From JBOICV01 sp050740255 (lineage in GTDB: Bacteria; Pseudomonadota; Gammaproteobacteria; Nevskiales; JBOICV01): a stretch of DNA of 58,619 nt. Positions 26,969-35,757 of this stretch are shown here, piece by piece. The stretch spans positions 1 to 58,619 of the forward strand of contig JBOICV010000018.1 of the NCBI GenBank assembly GCA_050740255.1. The letters run 5' to 3'. Both the position numbers and the translations under genes were made by a program. The notes below the pieces were generated by a model. It ran no database searches and was not told the DNA's origin. It saw only the letters and a program-made list of their open reading frames with translations. The first letter of the stretch is position 1. Each line of letters starts with the position of its first letter.

Positions 26969-28624
26969 ATGGCGAACGCTGAATTCAAGAGTCCGCTCGA
27001 GATGATGGCCCAGTGGGAAAGCCAGACGCCGAACAAGGTTTACCTGCGCCAGCCGGTGGCCGGTGCCTGGCGTGAATACACCTGGGCCCAGTTCGGCGAC
27101 CAGGTGCGACGCGTGGCGACCGCGCTGAAGAGCATGAATTTCCCCAAGGGCAGCCGTATCGCCATCTCCGGCCGCAATACCGCGCACTGGTTCATGGCCG
27201 ATCTGGCCATCGCCATGGCCGGTCATGTGAGCGTCGGCCTATATCCCAAGCAGGCCAGCGACGCCGTCACTTTCATTCTCAAACATTCCGACGCCAAGGC
27301 CGTTTTCATCGGCCCGAGCGACGACGTCGTCGCCTTCCGCAAGGTCATTCCGGCCGGCGTCAAACAAATCACCTTCCCTTACCCCGATATCGTCGCGGGG
27401 GACTACGCCTGGAACGATCTCGTCGCCGAGCACGAACCGCAGAAGGATTTGCCCAGATTCGATCCTGAAGCGATGTTCACCATCGTCTACACCTCGGGTA
27501 CGACCGGCAATCCCAAGGGTGTGGTGCTGACCGGCAATAATCTCAAAGTCGCGGTGCAGGGCATTCTGGAAGTACTGCAACCGAAGGACACCGACCGCCT
27601 GTTCTCCTACCTGCCGCTGGCGCACATATTCGAGCGCGGTGTAGTGGAGATGTTCAGCGTCTACGGCAATACCCAGGTCAGCTTCCTGGAGGATTTGCGC
27701 AAGTTCCCGATCCAGTTGCCGATGGTCTCGCCGACGCTATTCGTGGCCGTGCCCGCGGTTTGGACGCGGCTGCAACTTGGCATACTGGAAAAAATGCCGC
27801 AGAAGAAGCTGGATCGGCTGCTCTCCATCCCCATCATTTCCGGCATCATCAAGAAAAAGATATTGGCCAAACTAGGCCTGCAGAACGTGCGCTTCGCCGT
27901 CAGCGGCGCGGCGCCGATCTCGGAGAGCGTGCTGCGCTGGTGGGACAAGATGGGCGTCACGGTTCACCAGGGCTATGCGATGTCCGAGAACACCGCCTAT
28001 GCCTTTATCAATCAGCCGGGCAAGAACAAGTTCGGCTCGGTCGGCCAGTTGCTGCCCCGCTCCGAGGCGAAAATCGCCGAAGACGGCGAAATTCTCACGC
28101 GCAGCGGCGCCACCATGCCGGGCTATTATCTGGAGCCGGAAAAAACCGCCGAGGTCATCGAAAAGGACGGCTGGTTGCATACCGGCGACAAAGGTTATCT
28201 CGACGACGAGGGCTTTCTGTTCATCACCGGCCGCGTCAAGGAAATCTTCAAGACGGTCAAGGGCAAGTATGTCGCGCCGGCGCCGATTGAAGGCAAGTTC
28301 GGCATGAATTCTGATATCGAATCCCTGTGCCTGGTTGGCGCCGGCCTGTCGCAGCCGGTATTGCTGGTGTCGCTCTCACCGGGCGGCCGCAACAAACCCA
28401 AGGACAAAGTCGCCGCCGGACTCAAGGCCACGCTCGAGTCGGTCAACGCCACACTCGAAGCGCACGAGTGCATTGATCACATCGGCATCGTCAAGGAAAC
28501 CTGGACCATCGACAACAACATGCTGACACCCACCCTGAAGGTCAAGCGTAATCAGGTGGAGAAGCAGTACCAGCCGCTGGTTGAGCGCGCGGTGTCCGGC
28601 AAGGACGAAATTGTCTGGGAGTAA
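26969..28624 (+). CDS. AMP-binding acyl-CoA synthetase (long-chain type)
   Basis: A 551-residue adenylate-forming ligase that activates fatty acids with ATP and CoA, supplying substrate to the genes upstream. The ATP loop YTSGTTGNPKG lies at about residue 173-183; LPLAHIFERG, YAMSENTAYAF and GWLHTGDKGYLDDEGF are the later family motifs, and FKTVKGKYVAPAPIE holds the C-terminal Lys region. The overall form resembles eukaryote-type long-chain ligases (FAA1 group) more than E. coli FadD. The ATG at 26969 (MANAEFKSPLEMM) is preferred over a 15-residue longer frame. It has its own transcript after the terminator. Confidence 0.9.
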   Translation: MANAEFKSPLEMMAQWESQTPNKVYLRQPVAGAWREYTWAQFGDQVRRVATALKSMNFPKGSRIAISGRNTAHWFMADLAIAMAGHVSVGLYPKQASDAVTFILKHSDAKAVFIGPSDDVVAFRKVIPAGVKQITFPYPDIVAGDYAWNDLVAEHEPQKDLPRFDPEAMFTIVYTSGTTGNPKGVVLTGNNLKVAVQGILEVLQPKDTDRLFSYLPLAHIFERGVVEMFSVYGNTQVSFLEDLRKFPIQLPMVSPTLFVAVPAVWTRLQLGILEKMPQKKLDRLLSIPIISGIIKKKILAKLGLQNVRFAVSGAAPISESVLRWWDKMGVTVHQGYAMSENTAYAFINQPGKNKFGSVGQLLPRSEAKIAEDGEILTRSGATMPGYYLEPEKTAEVIEKDGWLHTGDKGYLDDEGFLFITGRVKEIFKTVKGKYVAPAPIEGKFGMNSDIESLCLVGAGLSQPVLLVSLSPGGRNKPKDKVAAGLKATLESVNATLEAHECIDHIGIVKETWTIDNNMLTPTLKVKRNQVEKQYQPLVERAVSGKDEIVWE

Positions 28625-28675
28625 TCCTGGCCTAAACAAGGCCGACTTTCTCCACAGATCCAAACGGAGCTTAAT

Positions 28676-28744
28676 CGTCATTCCGGCGGAAGCCGGAATC
28701 CAGCTTTTGCAAGATTCTGGACACCGGCTTTCGCCGGTGTGACG
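28676..28744 (+). repeat. Dispersed paired-palindrome repeat, copy 1
   Basis: Two hairpins side by side: CGTCATTCCGG...CCGGAATCCAG, then TGGACACCGG...CCGGTGTGACG. This is the core shared with the copies near 34454, 48369, 56611 and 58468. The outer GTGTCTCAGTTTGCCG ends are missing here. It lies between the acyl-CoA ligase and dedA. Confidence 0.85.
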
Positions 28745-28789
28745 GCTTCGGTAAAGAGCTTCGCTGGAGAATTTTGTTTATCTGAGCAT

Positions 28790-29407
28790 ATGCACGACCT
28801 GCTGCAACCCCTGATTGACTGGTATCTGGGCCATCTGGAAACAGGCGGTTACTGGCTGATTGCGTTACTGATGGCGATCGAAAGCTCTTTCATCCCGCTA
28901 CCCAGCGAACTCGTTATTCCGCCGGCGGTGGCGCTGGCGCAGGAGACCGGCCGTTTCTCACTCGGCGGCATCGTACTGGCCGGCGCCTTCGGCTCATGGG
29001 TCGGTGCGAGCTTCATGTACTGGGCTTCGCGCATCATCGGCCGGCCGCTACTGATGCGCTTCGGCAAATACTTCCTGTTGCCGCCGGAGAAAATCGAAGC
29101 CGCGGAACGCTGGGCCGACCGCTTCGGCGCACCGGGCGTCTTCTTCGCACGCCTGCTGCCGGTGGTGCGGCACTTGATCGGCATTCCCTGCGGTTTGGTG
29201 AAGATGAACTTCAAGGTGTACTCGATCTACACCCTGCTCGGCTCAGGACTTTGGTGCGGCGTGCTGTACTACGTTGGCGTGGCCGCCGGCAACGATCCGC
29301 AACTCATGGCCGGCGATTTGCACCGGCTCACACTCTGGATTATTGGTGGGGTGGTGGTGTTGGGGGTGTTGTATTGGGTGTTGATAAGGCGGTATATGCG
29401 AGGGTAG
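28790..29407 (+). CDS. DedA-family inner-membrane protein
   Basis: A 205-residue polytopic protein of the DedA/VTT family, members of which act in envelope maintenance and as undecaprenyl-phosphate or phospholipid flippases. Visible are the re-entrant segment ESSFIPLPSELVIPPAVALA near residue 25-45, the FFARLLPVVRHLIGIPCGLVKM segment with conserved Arg and Pro residues (read as FFARLLPVVRH and IGIPCGLVKM), and four to five hydrophobic helices. The ATG at 28790 is chosen because the 17 residues before it come from repeat DNA. It has no strong ribosome site. The small secreted protein gene follows 6 nt later. Confidence 0.9.
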   Translation: MHDLLQPLIDWYLGHLETGGYWLIALLMAIESSFIPLPSELVIPPAVALAQETGRFSLGGIVLAGAFGSWVGASFMYWASRIIGRPLLMRFGKYFLLPPEKIEAAERWADRFGAPGVFFARLLPVVRHLIGIPCGLVKMNFKVYSIYTLLGSGLWCGVLYYVGVAAGNDPQLMAGDLHRLTLWIIGGVVVLGVLYWVLIRRYMRG

Positions 29408-29413
29408 GCCTAA

Positions 29414-29839
29414 ATGCGGAATATCATTCTTGCCATGTTGGTCGGTTTGAACGTCGGATGTGCCCAAGCCGAGACAAAAGTTGCACCCATTCAACCGACC
29501 GTTCGCGAATCGGGCATTGGCTATTCCTCCGTCTCGACAGCGCTGAGCGACCTAAGAAATCGTCCCGAGCTGGCGACTCGGATTGAGAACGGATGGACGA
29601 TTGCTAACGACAGCAAGAACACGACCATTTGGTCGTTCACGCCAGAAGGGCATCCTGCGCATCCCGCGGCAGTGAAGCGCATCGTGTTTGAAAATGATGG
29701 CGCAGTCTATATTGATATGAAGGCCCTTTGCCAAGCTGACAAGGTCTCTTGTGACCGTTTGGTATCAGAGTTCGAAGAGTTAAATGAACTAATCCTCCAG
29801 TCAATGCGACGAAGGAGCGGACAATCTGCGGATGATTGA
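29414..29839 (+). CDS. Small secreted protein, conserved but uncharacterised
   Basis: A 141-residue protein with a signal peptide ending in VGCAQA before ETKVAP. The cysteine before AQA sits in a sequence that is not a good lipobox (Asn at -3), so signal peptidase I cleavage is more likely. The mature part carries ENGWTIANDSKNTTIWSFTP, HPAAVKR and two cysteines in ALCQADKVSCDRLV. I recall this WTI...WSFTP...HPA...VKR layout from uncharacterised proteins of other proteobacteria, but no function is known. It probably shares a transcript with dedA. Its GC is lower than that of its neighbours. Confidence 0.72.
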   Translation: MRNIILAMLVGLNVGCAQAETKVAPIQPTVRESGIGYSSVSTALSDLRNRPELATRIENGWTIANDSKNTTIWSFTPEGHPAHPAAVKRIVFENDGAVYIDMKALCQADKVSCDRLVSEFEELNELILQSMRRRSGQSADD

Positions 29840-29861
29840 GTGATGCCCGCAAATAGCTTAC

Positions 29862-29951
29862 GTAGGGCGGGTTAGGCATTCAGGGCCGTAACCCGCCATC
29901 TGGCTGTGTCGCTTGGCGGGTTACGCTGCTTTCGCATCTAACCCGCCCTAC
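29862..29951 (+). repeat. 90-bp palindromic repeat GTAGGGCGGGTTA...TAACCCGCCCTAC
   Basis: Perfect 13-bp terminal inverted repeats (29862-29874 and 29939-29951) enclose a second perfect pair, GTAACCCGCCA and TGGCGGGTTAC (29888-29898, 29914-29924). Repeats with this terminal sequence are widespread in proteobacterial intergenic DNA and look like non-autonomous mobile elements. Only one copy is in this window. Confidence 0.85.
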
Positions 29952-30229
29952 ATGCTTGACAGTCAGGATGGTTGCCGGCTTTTCTCCCGTTCGGCGCAGC
30001 CGAGTATCGCAGCAGCAGCCGGAATAGCCCTTCGGGGCGAAGTGCAGGGATGCACGAGTGCGCCCGTCGGGCCAGGGACGGCACGTCGGGGGCATCCGGC
30101 TGAGGCGAGAAACGCAGGGCACCGCCCAGCAAAGGCGGAACAAAAGCTTTAATGAACAGCAGGCGCTAAGAACAGAAGCGCCCTCACCCGCCACTTCGTG
30201 TCGCCCTCTCCCGGAGGGAGAGGGAAGAA
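29952..30229. other. Gene-free, hairpin-rich spacer
   Basis: No credible gene in 278 bp. It holds a string of short palindromes, including GCCCTTCGGGGC-type and GCGCCCG-TC-GGGC followed by GGGACGG, and ends with CCCTCTCC-CGGA-GGGAGAGGG, a strong hairpin just before the hslO stop. The latter, read on the minus strand, may terminate the hslO-gat transcript, although there is no clear T run. The GCGCCCG..GGGC..GGACGG order recurs near 54550. Confidence 0.5.
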
Positions 30230-31129
30230 TTAATGCCGACTACCGCTTTCCGGCTTCGCATCCGACGCCGCGAACAACTGCTCGATTTCCGTGCGGTAGT
30301 AAACGTATTGCTGACCGCAAAAACCGCACTCAATCTCCACCTTCCCCTGCTCCTTGAGAATACCGCGGACCTCTATTGCCCCCAGTCCCAGCAGCAATTC
30401 CGAGGTGCGCGCATGACTGCAACGGCAGCGCACCGCCACCGGCTCAGCCTCAAACAGCCGCAGCCGATTCGCGTGATAAAGCCGGCGCAACACTTCCGGA
30501 CCCGGTAATTCCAGCAGCTCTCGCTCGCTCAGTGTCTGCGCGAGCAGTCGCGCAACTTTCCAGCCTTCGTCCGCATCCTCGCCTTCGTCGCTACCCGGCA
30601 GGCGCTGCAACAGCAGGCCGGCCGCCCGTTCCTCGTCGGCCGCGAGCAGCAACCAGGATGGCAACTGCTCCGAGCGCTCGAAGTAGGCCTGCAGGCTCTC
30701 CGCCAATCGGGTGCCTGCGAGCGGCACCAGACCCTGATAGCGTTGGCCGCGGCTGGGTTCGATGATCAGGCCCAGCCTGCCTTTGCCGAGCAAGGCGCTG
30801 ACGCTCTGGCCGTCGCCCTCGCGGCCGCCGGCATGACGTACGACGCCGCGCACCTCCAGGGTATTGGTCACCTGCACCAGCAGCAGCTTCACCCAACCGT
30901 CGCCCTCGCCCTGCAAACTGAGCTGGCCGTCGAACTTGAGTTGCGAAGCGAGCAAGGGACCTGCCGCCAGCGCTTCGCCGAGCAGGCGTTGCAAGGGCGG
31001 CGGATAGTGGCGGTGCACTAACAGATCGCGCCAGCCGCTGCCGAGCTGCACCAGGCTGCCGCGCACCGGCGTATCCTCGAACACGAAGCGCCAGAGCCGA
31101 TCGGCTCCATGCCCTGCAGGAAAATCCAT
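30230..31129 (-). CDS. hslO: Redox-regulated chaperone Hsp33
   Basis: Holdase chaperone activated by oxidation when its zinc-bound cysteines form disulfides; cytoplasmic. The 299 residues show the N-terminal domain (EALAAGPLLASQLKFDGQLS) and the C-terminal zinc centre CRCSHAR ... CGFCGQQYVYY, giving the CxC plus CxxC set. The length is typical. The start codon overlaps the gatB stop (TGATG), so it is translationally coupled to the amidotransferase genes, an unusual partnership. The start MDFPAGHGADRL lies at that overlap. Confidence 0.94.
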   Translation of the reverse strand: MDFPAGHGADRLWRFVFEDTPVRGSLVQLGSGWRDLLVHRHYPPPLQRLLGEALAAGPLLASQLKFDGQLSLQGEGDGWVKLLLVQVTNTLEVRGVVRHAGGREGDGQSVSALLGKGRLGLIIEPSRGQRYQGLVPLAGTRLAESLQAYFERSEQLPSWLLLAADEERAAGLLLQRLPGSDEGEDADEGWKVARLLAQTLSERELLELPGPEVLRRLYHANRLRLFEAEPVAVRCRCSHARTSELLLGLGAIEVRGILKEQGKVEIECGFCGQQYVYYRTEIEQLFAASDAKPESGSRH

Positions 31130-32589
31130 CAGGCTTTGAGCTTTTCCGCCAGCAGACGGTTCAGTTCCGCCGGATTGGCTTTGCCCTGGGTCGCCTTCAT
31201 CACCTGACCGACGAAGAAACCGAAGAGCTTGTCCTTGCCGCTGCGGTAATCGGCGAGCTGCTGCGGATTGGCCGCCATCACCTGCTCGATCGCCGCCACA
31301 ATCGCGCCCACATCGGTGATCTGCTTCAGCCCTTTCTTCTCGATAATCGCGTCAGCAGCGTGTTCACCGTCGGCTTCACCGGCCACCATCGCTTCAAACA
31401 CTTCCTTGGCGATCTTGCCGGAAATGGTGTTGTCAGTGATGCGCTTGAGCAAGCTGGCCAGTTGCCGCGCGCTCACCGGGCTTTGCGTGATCTCGAGATT
31501 GTTTTTGTTGAGCACGGCCGCGAGATCCACCATGACCCAGTTGGCGGCCAGCTTGGCTTCGCCACCGACCTGCCTGACCACCGTCTCGTAATAGTCGGCC
31601 AGCTCGCGGCTCGCCGTCAGCACGGTCGCGTCGTATTTGGACAAGCCGTGTTGCTGCACGAAACGGTCGCGCTTAGCGTCAGGCAATTCCGGCAGATCCG
31701 CGCGGACCTGTTCCAGCAACACATCATCCACCACCAAAGGCAGCAAATCGGGGTCGGGGAAATAGCGGTAATCGTTCGCCTCTTCCTTGCTGCGCATCGC
31801 GCACGTCTCCCCGGTATCCGGGTTGAACAGCCGTGTCTCCTGCAACACCCTGCCGCCGGACTCGATTAACTCGATCTGGCGCTCGACCTCATGGTTGATC
31901 GCTTTCTCGACGAAGCGGAAGGAGTTGATATTCTTGGTTTCGGTGCGGGTGCCGAACTTCGTTTCGCCTACCCGCCGCACCGATACATTGGCGTCGCAGC
32001 GGAACGATCCTTCCTGCATATTGCCGTCGCAGATGCCGATATAACGCACCAGCGCGTGCAGCTTCTTCAGATAGGCCACGGCCTCCTTGGCCGAGCGCAT
32101 ATCCGGTTCGGACACGATTTCCAGTAGCGGCGTGCCGGCACGGTTCAAGTCAATGCCGGTAAAGCTGCCCAAACCTTCGTGCAGCGACTTGCCGGCGTCC
32201 TCCTCCAAGTGCGCGCGCGTGATGCCGACGGTCTTGATGCTGCCGTCCTCCAGCGCGATTTCGAGCTTGCCCTTGGCAACGACCGGCAATTCGTACTGCG
32301 AAATCTGGTAGCCCTTGGGCAGGTCGGGATAGAAATAATGCTTGCGCGCAAATACCGAGCGCGGCGCAATCGTGGCGCCAATCGCCAGACCCAGCTTGAC
32401 GGCCATGCGCAGCGCCTCGGCGTTAAGCACCGGCAACACCCCTGGCAGGCCCAGATCGATCGCGCAGGCCTGCGTGTTGGGGGCGGCGCCAAAAGCCGTG
32501 GCGGCGCCGGAAAATATCTTGCTTCGGGTCATGAGCTGGCAGTGCACCTCCAGCCCGATGACGACTTCCCAGCTCTTGCCCGGCGCCAT
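31129..32589 (-). CDS. gatB: Asp/Glu-tRNA amidotransferase subunit B
   Basis: Part of GatCAB, which converts Asp-tRNA(Asn) and/or Glu-tRNA(Gln) to Asn-tRNA or Gln-tRNA. GatB binds the tRNA and activates the acyl group. The 486 residues begin MAPGKSWEVVIGLEVHCQL; the kinase-like core has LPGVLPVLNAEALRMAVKLG and SFRCDANVSVR, and a YqeY-like tail ends the protein. The start at 32589 overlaps the gatA stop (TGATG); a 29-residue extension into gatA is rejected. hslO is coupled at its 3' end. Confidence 0.96.
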   Translation of the reverse strand: MAPGKSWEVVIGLEVHCQLMTRSKIFSGAATAFGAAPNTQACAIDLGLPGVLPVLNAEALRMAVKLGLAIGATIAPRSVFARKHYFYPDLPKGYQISQYELPVVAKGKLEIALEDGSIKTVGITRAHLEEDAGKSLHEGLGSFTGIDLNRAGTPLLEIVSEPDMRSAKEAVAYLKKLHALVRYIGICDGNMQEGSFRCDANVSVRRVGETKFGTRTETKNINSFRFVEKAINHEVERQIELIESGGRVLQETRLFNPDTGETCAMRSKEEANDYRYFPDPDLLPLVVDDVLLEQVRADLPELPDAKRDRFVQQHGLSKYDATVLTASRELADYYETVVRQVGGEAKLAANWVMVDLAAVLNKNNLEITQSPVSARQLASLLKRITDNTISGKIAKEVFEAMVAGEADGEHAADAIIEKKGLKQITDVGAIVAAIEQVMAANPQQLADYRSGKDKLFGFFVGQVMKATQGKANPAELNRLLAEKLKA

Positions 32590-34037
32590 CAGTAACCTAC
32601 CGGCCGGCGCGTATGCCAGTCCGTCACCTGCTGATACTGATGCGCCGCATTCAATAGCCGGCTTTCCGAGAACCATGGGCCGATCATCTGGAGTCCCACC
32701 GGCAGACTGTTGACGAAGCCGGCGGGCACGGACAAGCCCGGCAAGCCGGCCAGGTTCACGGGGATGGTGTAAATGTCATTCATATACATCGCGACCGGGT
32801 CGTCGAGCTTGGCGCCCAGATCGAAGGCGACGTCGGTGGTGGTCGGACAGACAATCAAATCGACTTCATCGAAGGCGCGTTTGAAGTCATCGGCGATGAG
32901 CCGCCGCACCTTTTGCGCCTTGAGGTAGTAGGCGTCGTAGTAACCGGCCGACAGCACATAGGTGCCAACCATGATGCGGCGCTGCACCTCGCGACCGAAA
33001 CCTTCGCCGCGGCTGCGGGTATAGAGGTCGAGCAAATCCTTGGGCGCGGCGGTACGGTGTCCGTAACGCACGCCGTCGAAACGAGACAGATTGCTGGAAG
33101 CCTCGGCCGGGGCGATGACGTAATAAGTCGGCACCGCCAAGCCCGTGTTCGGCAGGCTGATGTCGACGATCTGCGCGCCGAGTTTCTTGAGTTCATCAAC
33201 CGCAGCTTCGAGCACTTTCCGGGTCGCGCCAGCCAGGCCCTCCGCGAAATACTCCTTAGGCAGACCTATTTTCATGCCCTTGATGGGCCGGTCGAGCTCC
33301 GCAACATAGTCCGGCACTGGGTCAGTCACACTGGTGGAGTCGCGCGCGTCAAAACCGGCCATGTGTTGCAACACCAGCGCGCAATCCTCGGCGGACCTGG
33401 CGAATACACCGCCCTGGTCAAGGCTGGAGGCGAAGGCCACCATGCCGTAGCGCGACACGCGGCCATAGGTCGGTTTGATACCGGTCACACCGGACAGCGC
33501 GGCCGGTTGTCGAATCGAGCCGCCTGTATCCGTGCCCGTCGCTACCGGCGCCAGACCCGCCGCAACCGCCGCCGCCGAGCCGCCGGACGAGCCGCCCGGC
33601 ACCTTGGCGACATTCCACGGATTCTTGACCGGGCCGTAGAAACTGGTTTCGTTGGACGAGCCCATTGCAAACTCGTCCATATTGGTTTTGCCGAGCATCA
33701 CCATGCCGGCCTGGTCGAGCCGTGCGACCACGGCGGCATCGTAAGGCGCGATGAAACGATCCAGCATTTTGGAGCCACAACTGGTCTTCACGCCCCGCGT
33801 ACAGAAAATGTCCTTGTGCGCGAGCGGCACACCGGTGAGCGGCCCAGCGGATTCTTTCTGCAGTTGCGCGTCCGCCTGCGCCGCCTGCTGCAAGGCGCGC
33901 TCGGCACAAACCGTAACGAAACTATTCAGCGTCTGATACGCCTCGATGCGTTTCAGGAAGTGCTCGGTCAGCTCACGGGACGAAAACCTGCCCGCGCGCA
34001 AACCGTCGCTGAGTTGTTTGATGGGAAGCGTGTGCAT
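32589..34037 (-). CDS. gatA: Asp/Glu-tRNA amidotransferase subunit A
   Basis: The glutaminase subunit of GatCAB; it releases ammonia from glutamine and passes it to GatB. The 482 residues contain the amidase signature: AHKDIF with the catalytic Lys, GGSSGGSAAAVAAG and GTDTGGSIRQPAALSG with the two serines of the Ser-cisSer-Lys triad. MHTLPIKQLSDGLRAG is a typical start. It follows gatC after 93 nt of spacer, in which I see no gene or clear terminator. Confidence 0.96.
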   Translation of the reverse strand: MHTLPIKQLSDGLRAGRFSSRELTEHFLKRIEAYQTLNSFVTVCAERALQQAAQADAQLQKESAGPLTGVPLAHKDIFCTRGVKTSCGSKMLDRFIAPYDAAVVARLDQAGMVMLGKTNMDEFAMGSSNETSFYGPVKNPWNVAKVPGGSSGGSAAAVAAGLAPVATGTDTGGSIRQPAALSGVTGIKPTYGRVSRYGMVAFASSLDQGGVFARSAEDCALVLQHMAGFDARDSTSVTDPVPDYVAELDRPIKGMKIGLPKEYFAEGLAGATRKVLEAAVDELKKLGAQIVDISLPNTGLAVPTYYVIAPAEASSNLSRFDGVRYGHRTAAPKDLLDLYTRSRGEGFGREVQRRIMVGTYVLSAGYYDAYYLKAQKVRRLIADDFKRAFDEVDLIVCPTTTDVAFDLGAKLDDPVAMYMNDIYTIPVNLAGLPGLSVPAGFVNSLPVGLQMIGPWFSESRLLNAAHQYQQVTDWHTRRPVGY

Positions 34038-34130
34038 TTATCGTTCCGTGGTTTCCGCGGATTTAAGCCGCACTTGCGTCGGCTTGAATTCGCGGAGTCA
34101 GGGCCGCCGCTACGCGGTCGGCCCCAACCG

Positions 34131-34418
34131 CTATTCGATGACTTTTGGCACCAGGTAGAGCCCGTCCTGCGTTTGCGGCGCTATCGCCTGAAAATCCTCG
34201 CACTGATCAGTCTCGGTTACCGCATCGGGGCGCAAGCGCTGGCTCATGTCCTGGGAATGAGCCATGGGTTCGATCCGCTGGGTATCGACCGCGTTCAACT
34301 GTTCGATCATCGCCAGGATATCGGACAGGTTTTGCGCGTAACGCGGCAGTTCCTCCTCGCGCAAGGAAAGGCGCGCCAGCTTGGCAACGCTTTTGACCTG
34401 TTCAGGGCTGAGGCTCAT
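34131..34418 (-). CDS. gatC: Asp/Glu-tRNA amidotransferase subunit C
   Basis: A 95-residue structural subunit that holds GatA and GatB together. MSLSPEQVKSVAKLARLSL at the start and DILAMIEQLNAVDTQRIEPM are the GatC pattern. The ATG at 34418 has GGAG upstream; a longer frame would run into a dispersed repeat (34454-34575) and is rejected. First gene of the gatC-gatA-gatB-hslO operon, divergent from mreB. Confidence 0.95.
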   Translation of the reverse strand: MSLSPEQVKSVAKLARLSLREEELPRYAQNLSDILAMIEQLNAVDTQRIEPMAHSQDMSQRLRPDAVTETDQCEDFQAIAPQTQDGLYLVPKVIE

Positions 34419-34453
34419 GACGACTCCGGACGCGGCAGGCATGGCGAAAACGC

Positions 34454-34575
34454 GGTGATGTCTCAGTTTGCCGTCACACCGGCGCAGGCCGGTGTCCACG
34501 AGCTTGAAAAGACCGGATTCCGGCCTTCGCCGGAATGACGAACTCGTCGAATCAAGCGGCCAACTGAAACACTAC
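34454..34575 (-). repeat. Dispersed paired-palindrome repeat, copy 2
   Basis: 122 bp framed by GATGTCTCAGTTTGCCG on the left and CGGCCAACTGAAACACTAC on the right, degenerate inverted terminal repeats. Inside, the two core hairpins run in the order CGTCACACCGG...CCGGTGTCCA, then CCGGATTCCGG...CCGGAATGACG. It fills most of the gatC-mreB divergent space (34419-34716), so the promoters of both operons lie close to it. Confidence 0.85.
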
Positions 34576-34606
34576 GAAAACGCGGCAAATTATCACACAA
34601 AACGCC

Positions 34607-34635
34607 TTGCCCAAACCCCGCGCCGTTGTTAGAGT
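34607..34635 (+). promoter_or_regulatory. Candidate mreB promoter
   Basis: TTGCCC (34607-34612) and TAGAGT (34630-34635) are separated by 17 nt and match sigma-70 boxes at four positions each. They lie 82 nt before the mreB ATG and just outside repeat copy 2. Confidence 0.35.
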
Positions 34636-34716
34636 GCGCGCTTAATTTGTGTCCTGGCGTGGACCCTTGGGTTCAGCGCCCGCCAATTGCGTCGTTACAC
34701 AGGGATTCCATCATTC

Positions 34717-35757
34717 ATGTTCAACAATTTCAAAGGGATGTTTGTCAACGACATCTCGATTGATCTCGGCACCGCCAACACACTGATTTACGTCAAAGGC
34801 CAGGGCATCGTGCTCAACGAGCCTTCCGTGGTATCGCTGCGTTCCGATGGCCGCGGCGGCAAGCGCATCGAAGCGGTGGGTAAAGAGGCCAAGGACATGC
34901 TGGGCCGCACCCCGGCCCACATCACGACCATCCGGCCAATGAAGGACGGCGTGATCGCCGACTTCACCGTGACCGAGAAGATGCTGCAGCACTTCATCCG
35001 CAAAGTGCAATCCAAGCACTTGTTCCCGCGCATGACGCGCGTTCTGATCTGCGTGCCCTATGGCGCGACCCAGGTCGAGCGCCGCGCGATCCGCGAATCG
35101 GCCATCAACGCCGGCGCACGCAAGGTTTATCTGGTGGAAGAACCGGTCGCCGCCGCGATCGGCGCTGGCATCCCGGTCGGCGAGGCGCGCGGCTCGATGG
35201 TGCTGGACATCGGCGGCGGCACTTCCGAAGTCGCGGTGATCTCGCTCAACGGCATCGTCTACGCCGCGTCCGCGCGCATCGCCGGTGACAAGTTCGACGA
35301 GGCGATCATCAACTACGTGCGGCGCCAGTACAACATGCTGATCGGCGAAAACACCGCCGAACAAATCAAGACGACCATCGGCTCGGCCTTTCCGGGCCAC
35401 GAAGTGCGCGAGATGGAAGTCAAGGGCCGCCATCTTTCCGCTGGCGTACCGCGCACCTTTACCCTGAACTCGAACGAAGTGCTGGACGCGCTGCAGGAAC
35501 CCCTGTCCGGCATCATCACCGCAGTCAAGAACGCGCTGGAGCAGACCCCGCCCGAACTGGGCGCGGACGTGGCCGAGCGCGGCATCGTGCTGACCGGCGG
35601 CGGCGCGCTGTTGCGCGACATCGACAAGCTGATTTCCGAGGAGACCGGCCTGCCCGCCATCATCGCCGATGACCCGATGACCTGCGTGGCGCGTGGCGGT
35701 GGTGCGCTGCTGGAGATGATCGACCAGCGCGGCGGCAGCGCTTTCGTGCTCGAATGA
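34717..35757 (+). CDS. mreB: Rod-shape-determining actin homologue MreB
   Basis: Actin-like ATPase forming membrane-associated filaments that guide lateral wall synthesis. The 346 residues carry NDISIDLGTANTLIYVKG (phosphate-1 loop), MVLDIGGGTSEVAVISL (phosphate-2 loop) and GIVLTGGGALLRDIDKL (adenosine loop). The start MFNNFKGMFVNDIS at 34717 fits the family; ten extra upstream residues are not conserved. First gene of a cell-elongation cluster running to at least dacA. Confidence 0.97.
   Translation: MFNNFKGMFVNDISIDLGTANTLIYVKGQGIVLNEPSVVSLRSDGRGGKRIEAVGKEAKDMLGRTPAHITTIRPMKDGVIADFTVTEKMLQHFIRKVQSKHLFPRMTRVLICVPYGATQVERRAIRESAINAGARKVYLVEEPVAAAIGAGIPVGEARGSMVLDIGGGTSEVAVISLNGIVYAASARIAGDKFDEAIINYVRRQYNMLIGENTAEQIKTTIGSAFPGHEVREMEVKGRHLSAGVPRTFTLNSNEVLDALQEPLSGIITAVKNALEQTPPELGADVAERGIVLTGGGALLRDIDKLISEETGLPAIIADDPMTCVARGGGALLEMIDQRGGSAFVLE

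Noticed and set aside
32913..34538. 541-aa plus-strand frame opposite gatA and gatC
   Set aside because: Both minus-strand genes are unmistakable; the long antisense frame arises from high-GC codon bias and runs through a dispersed repeat.
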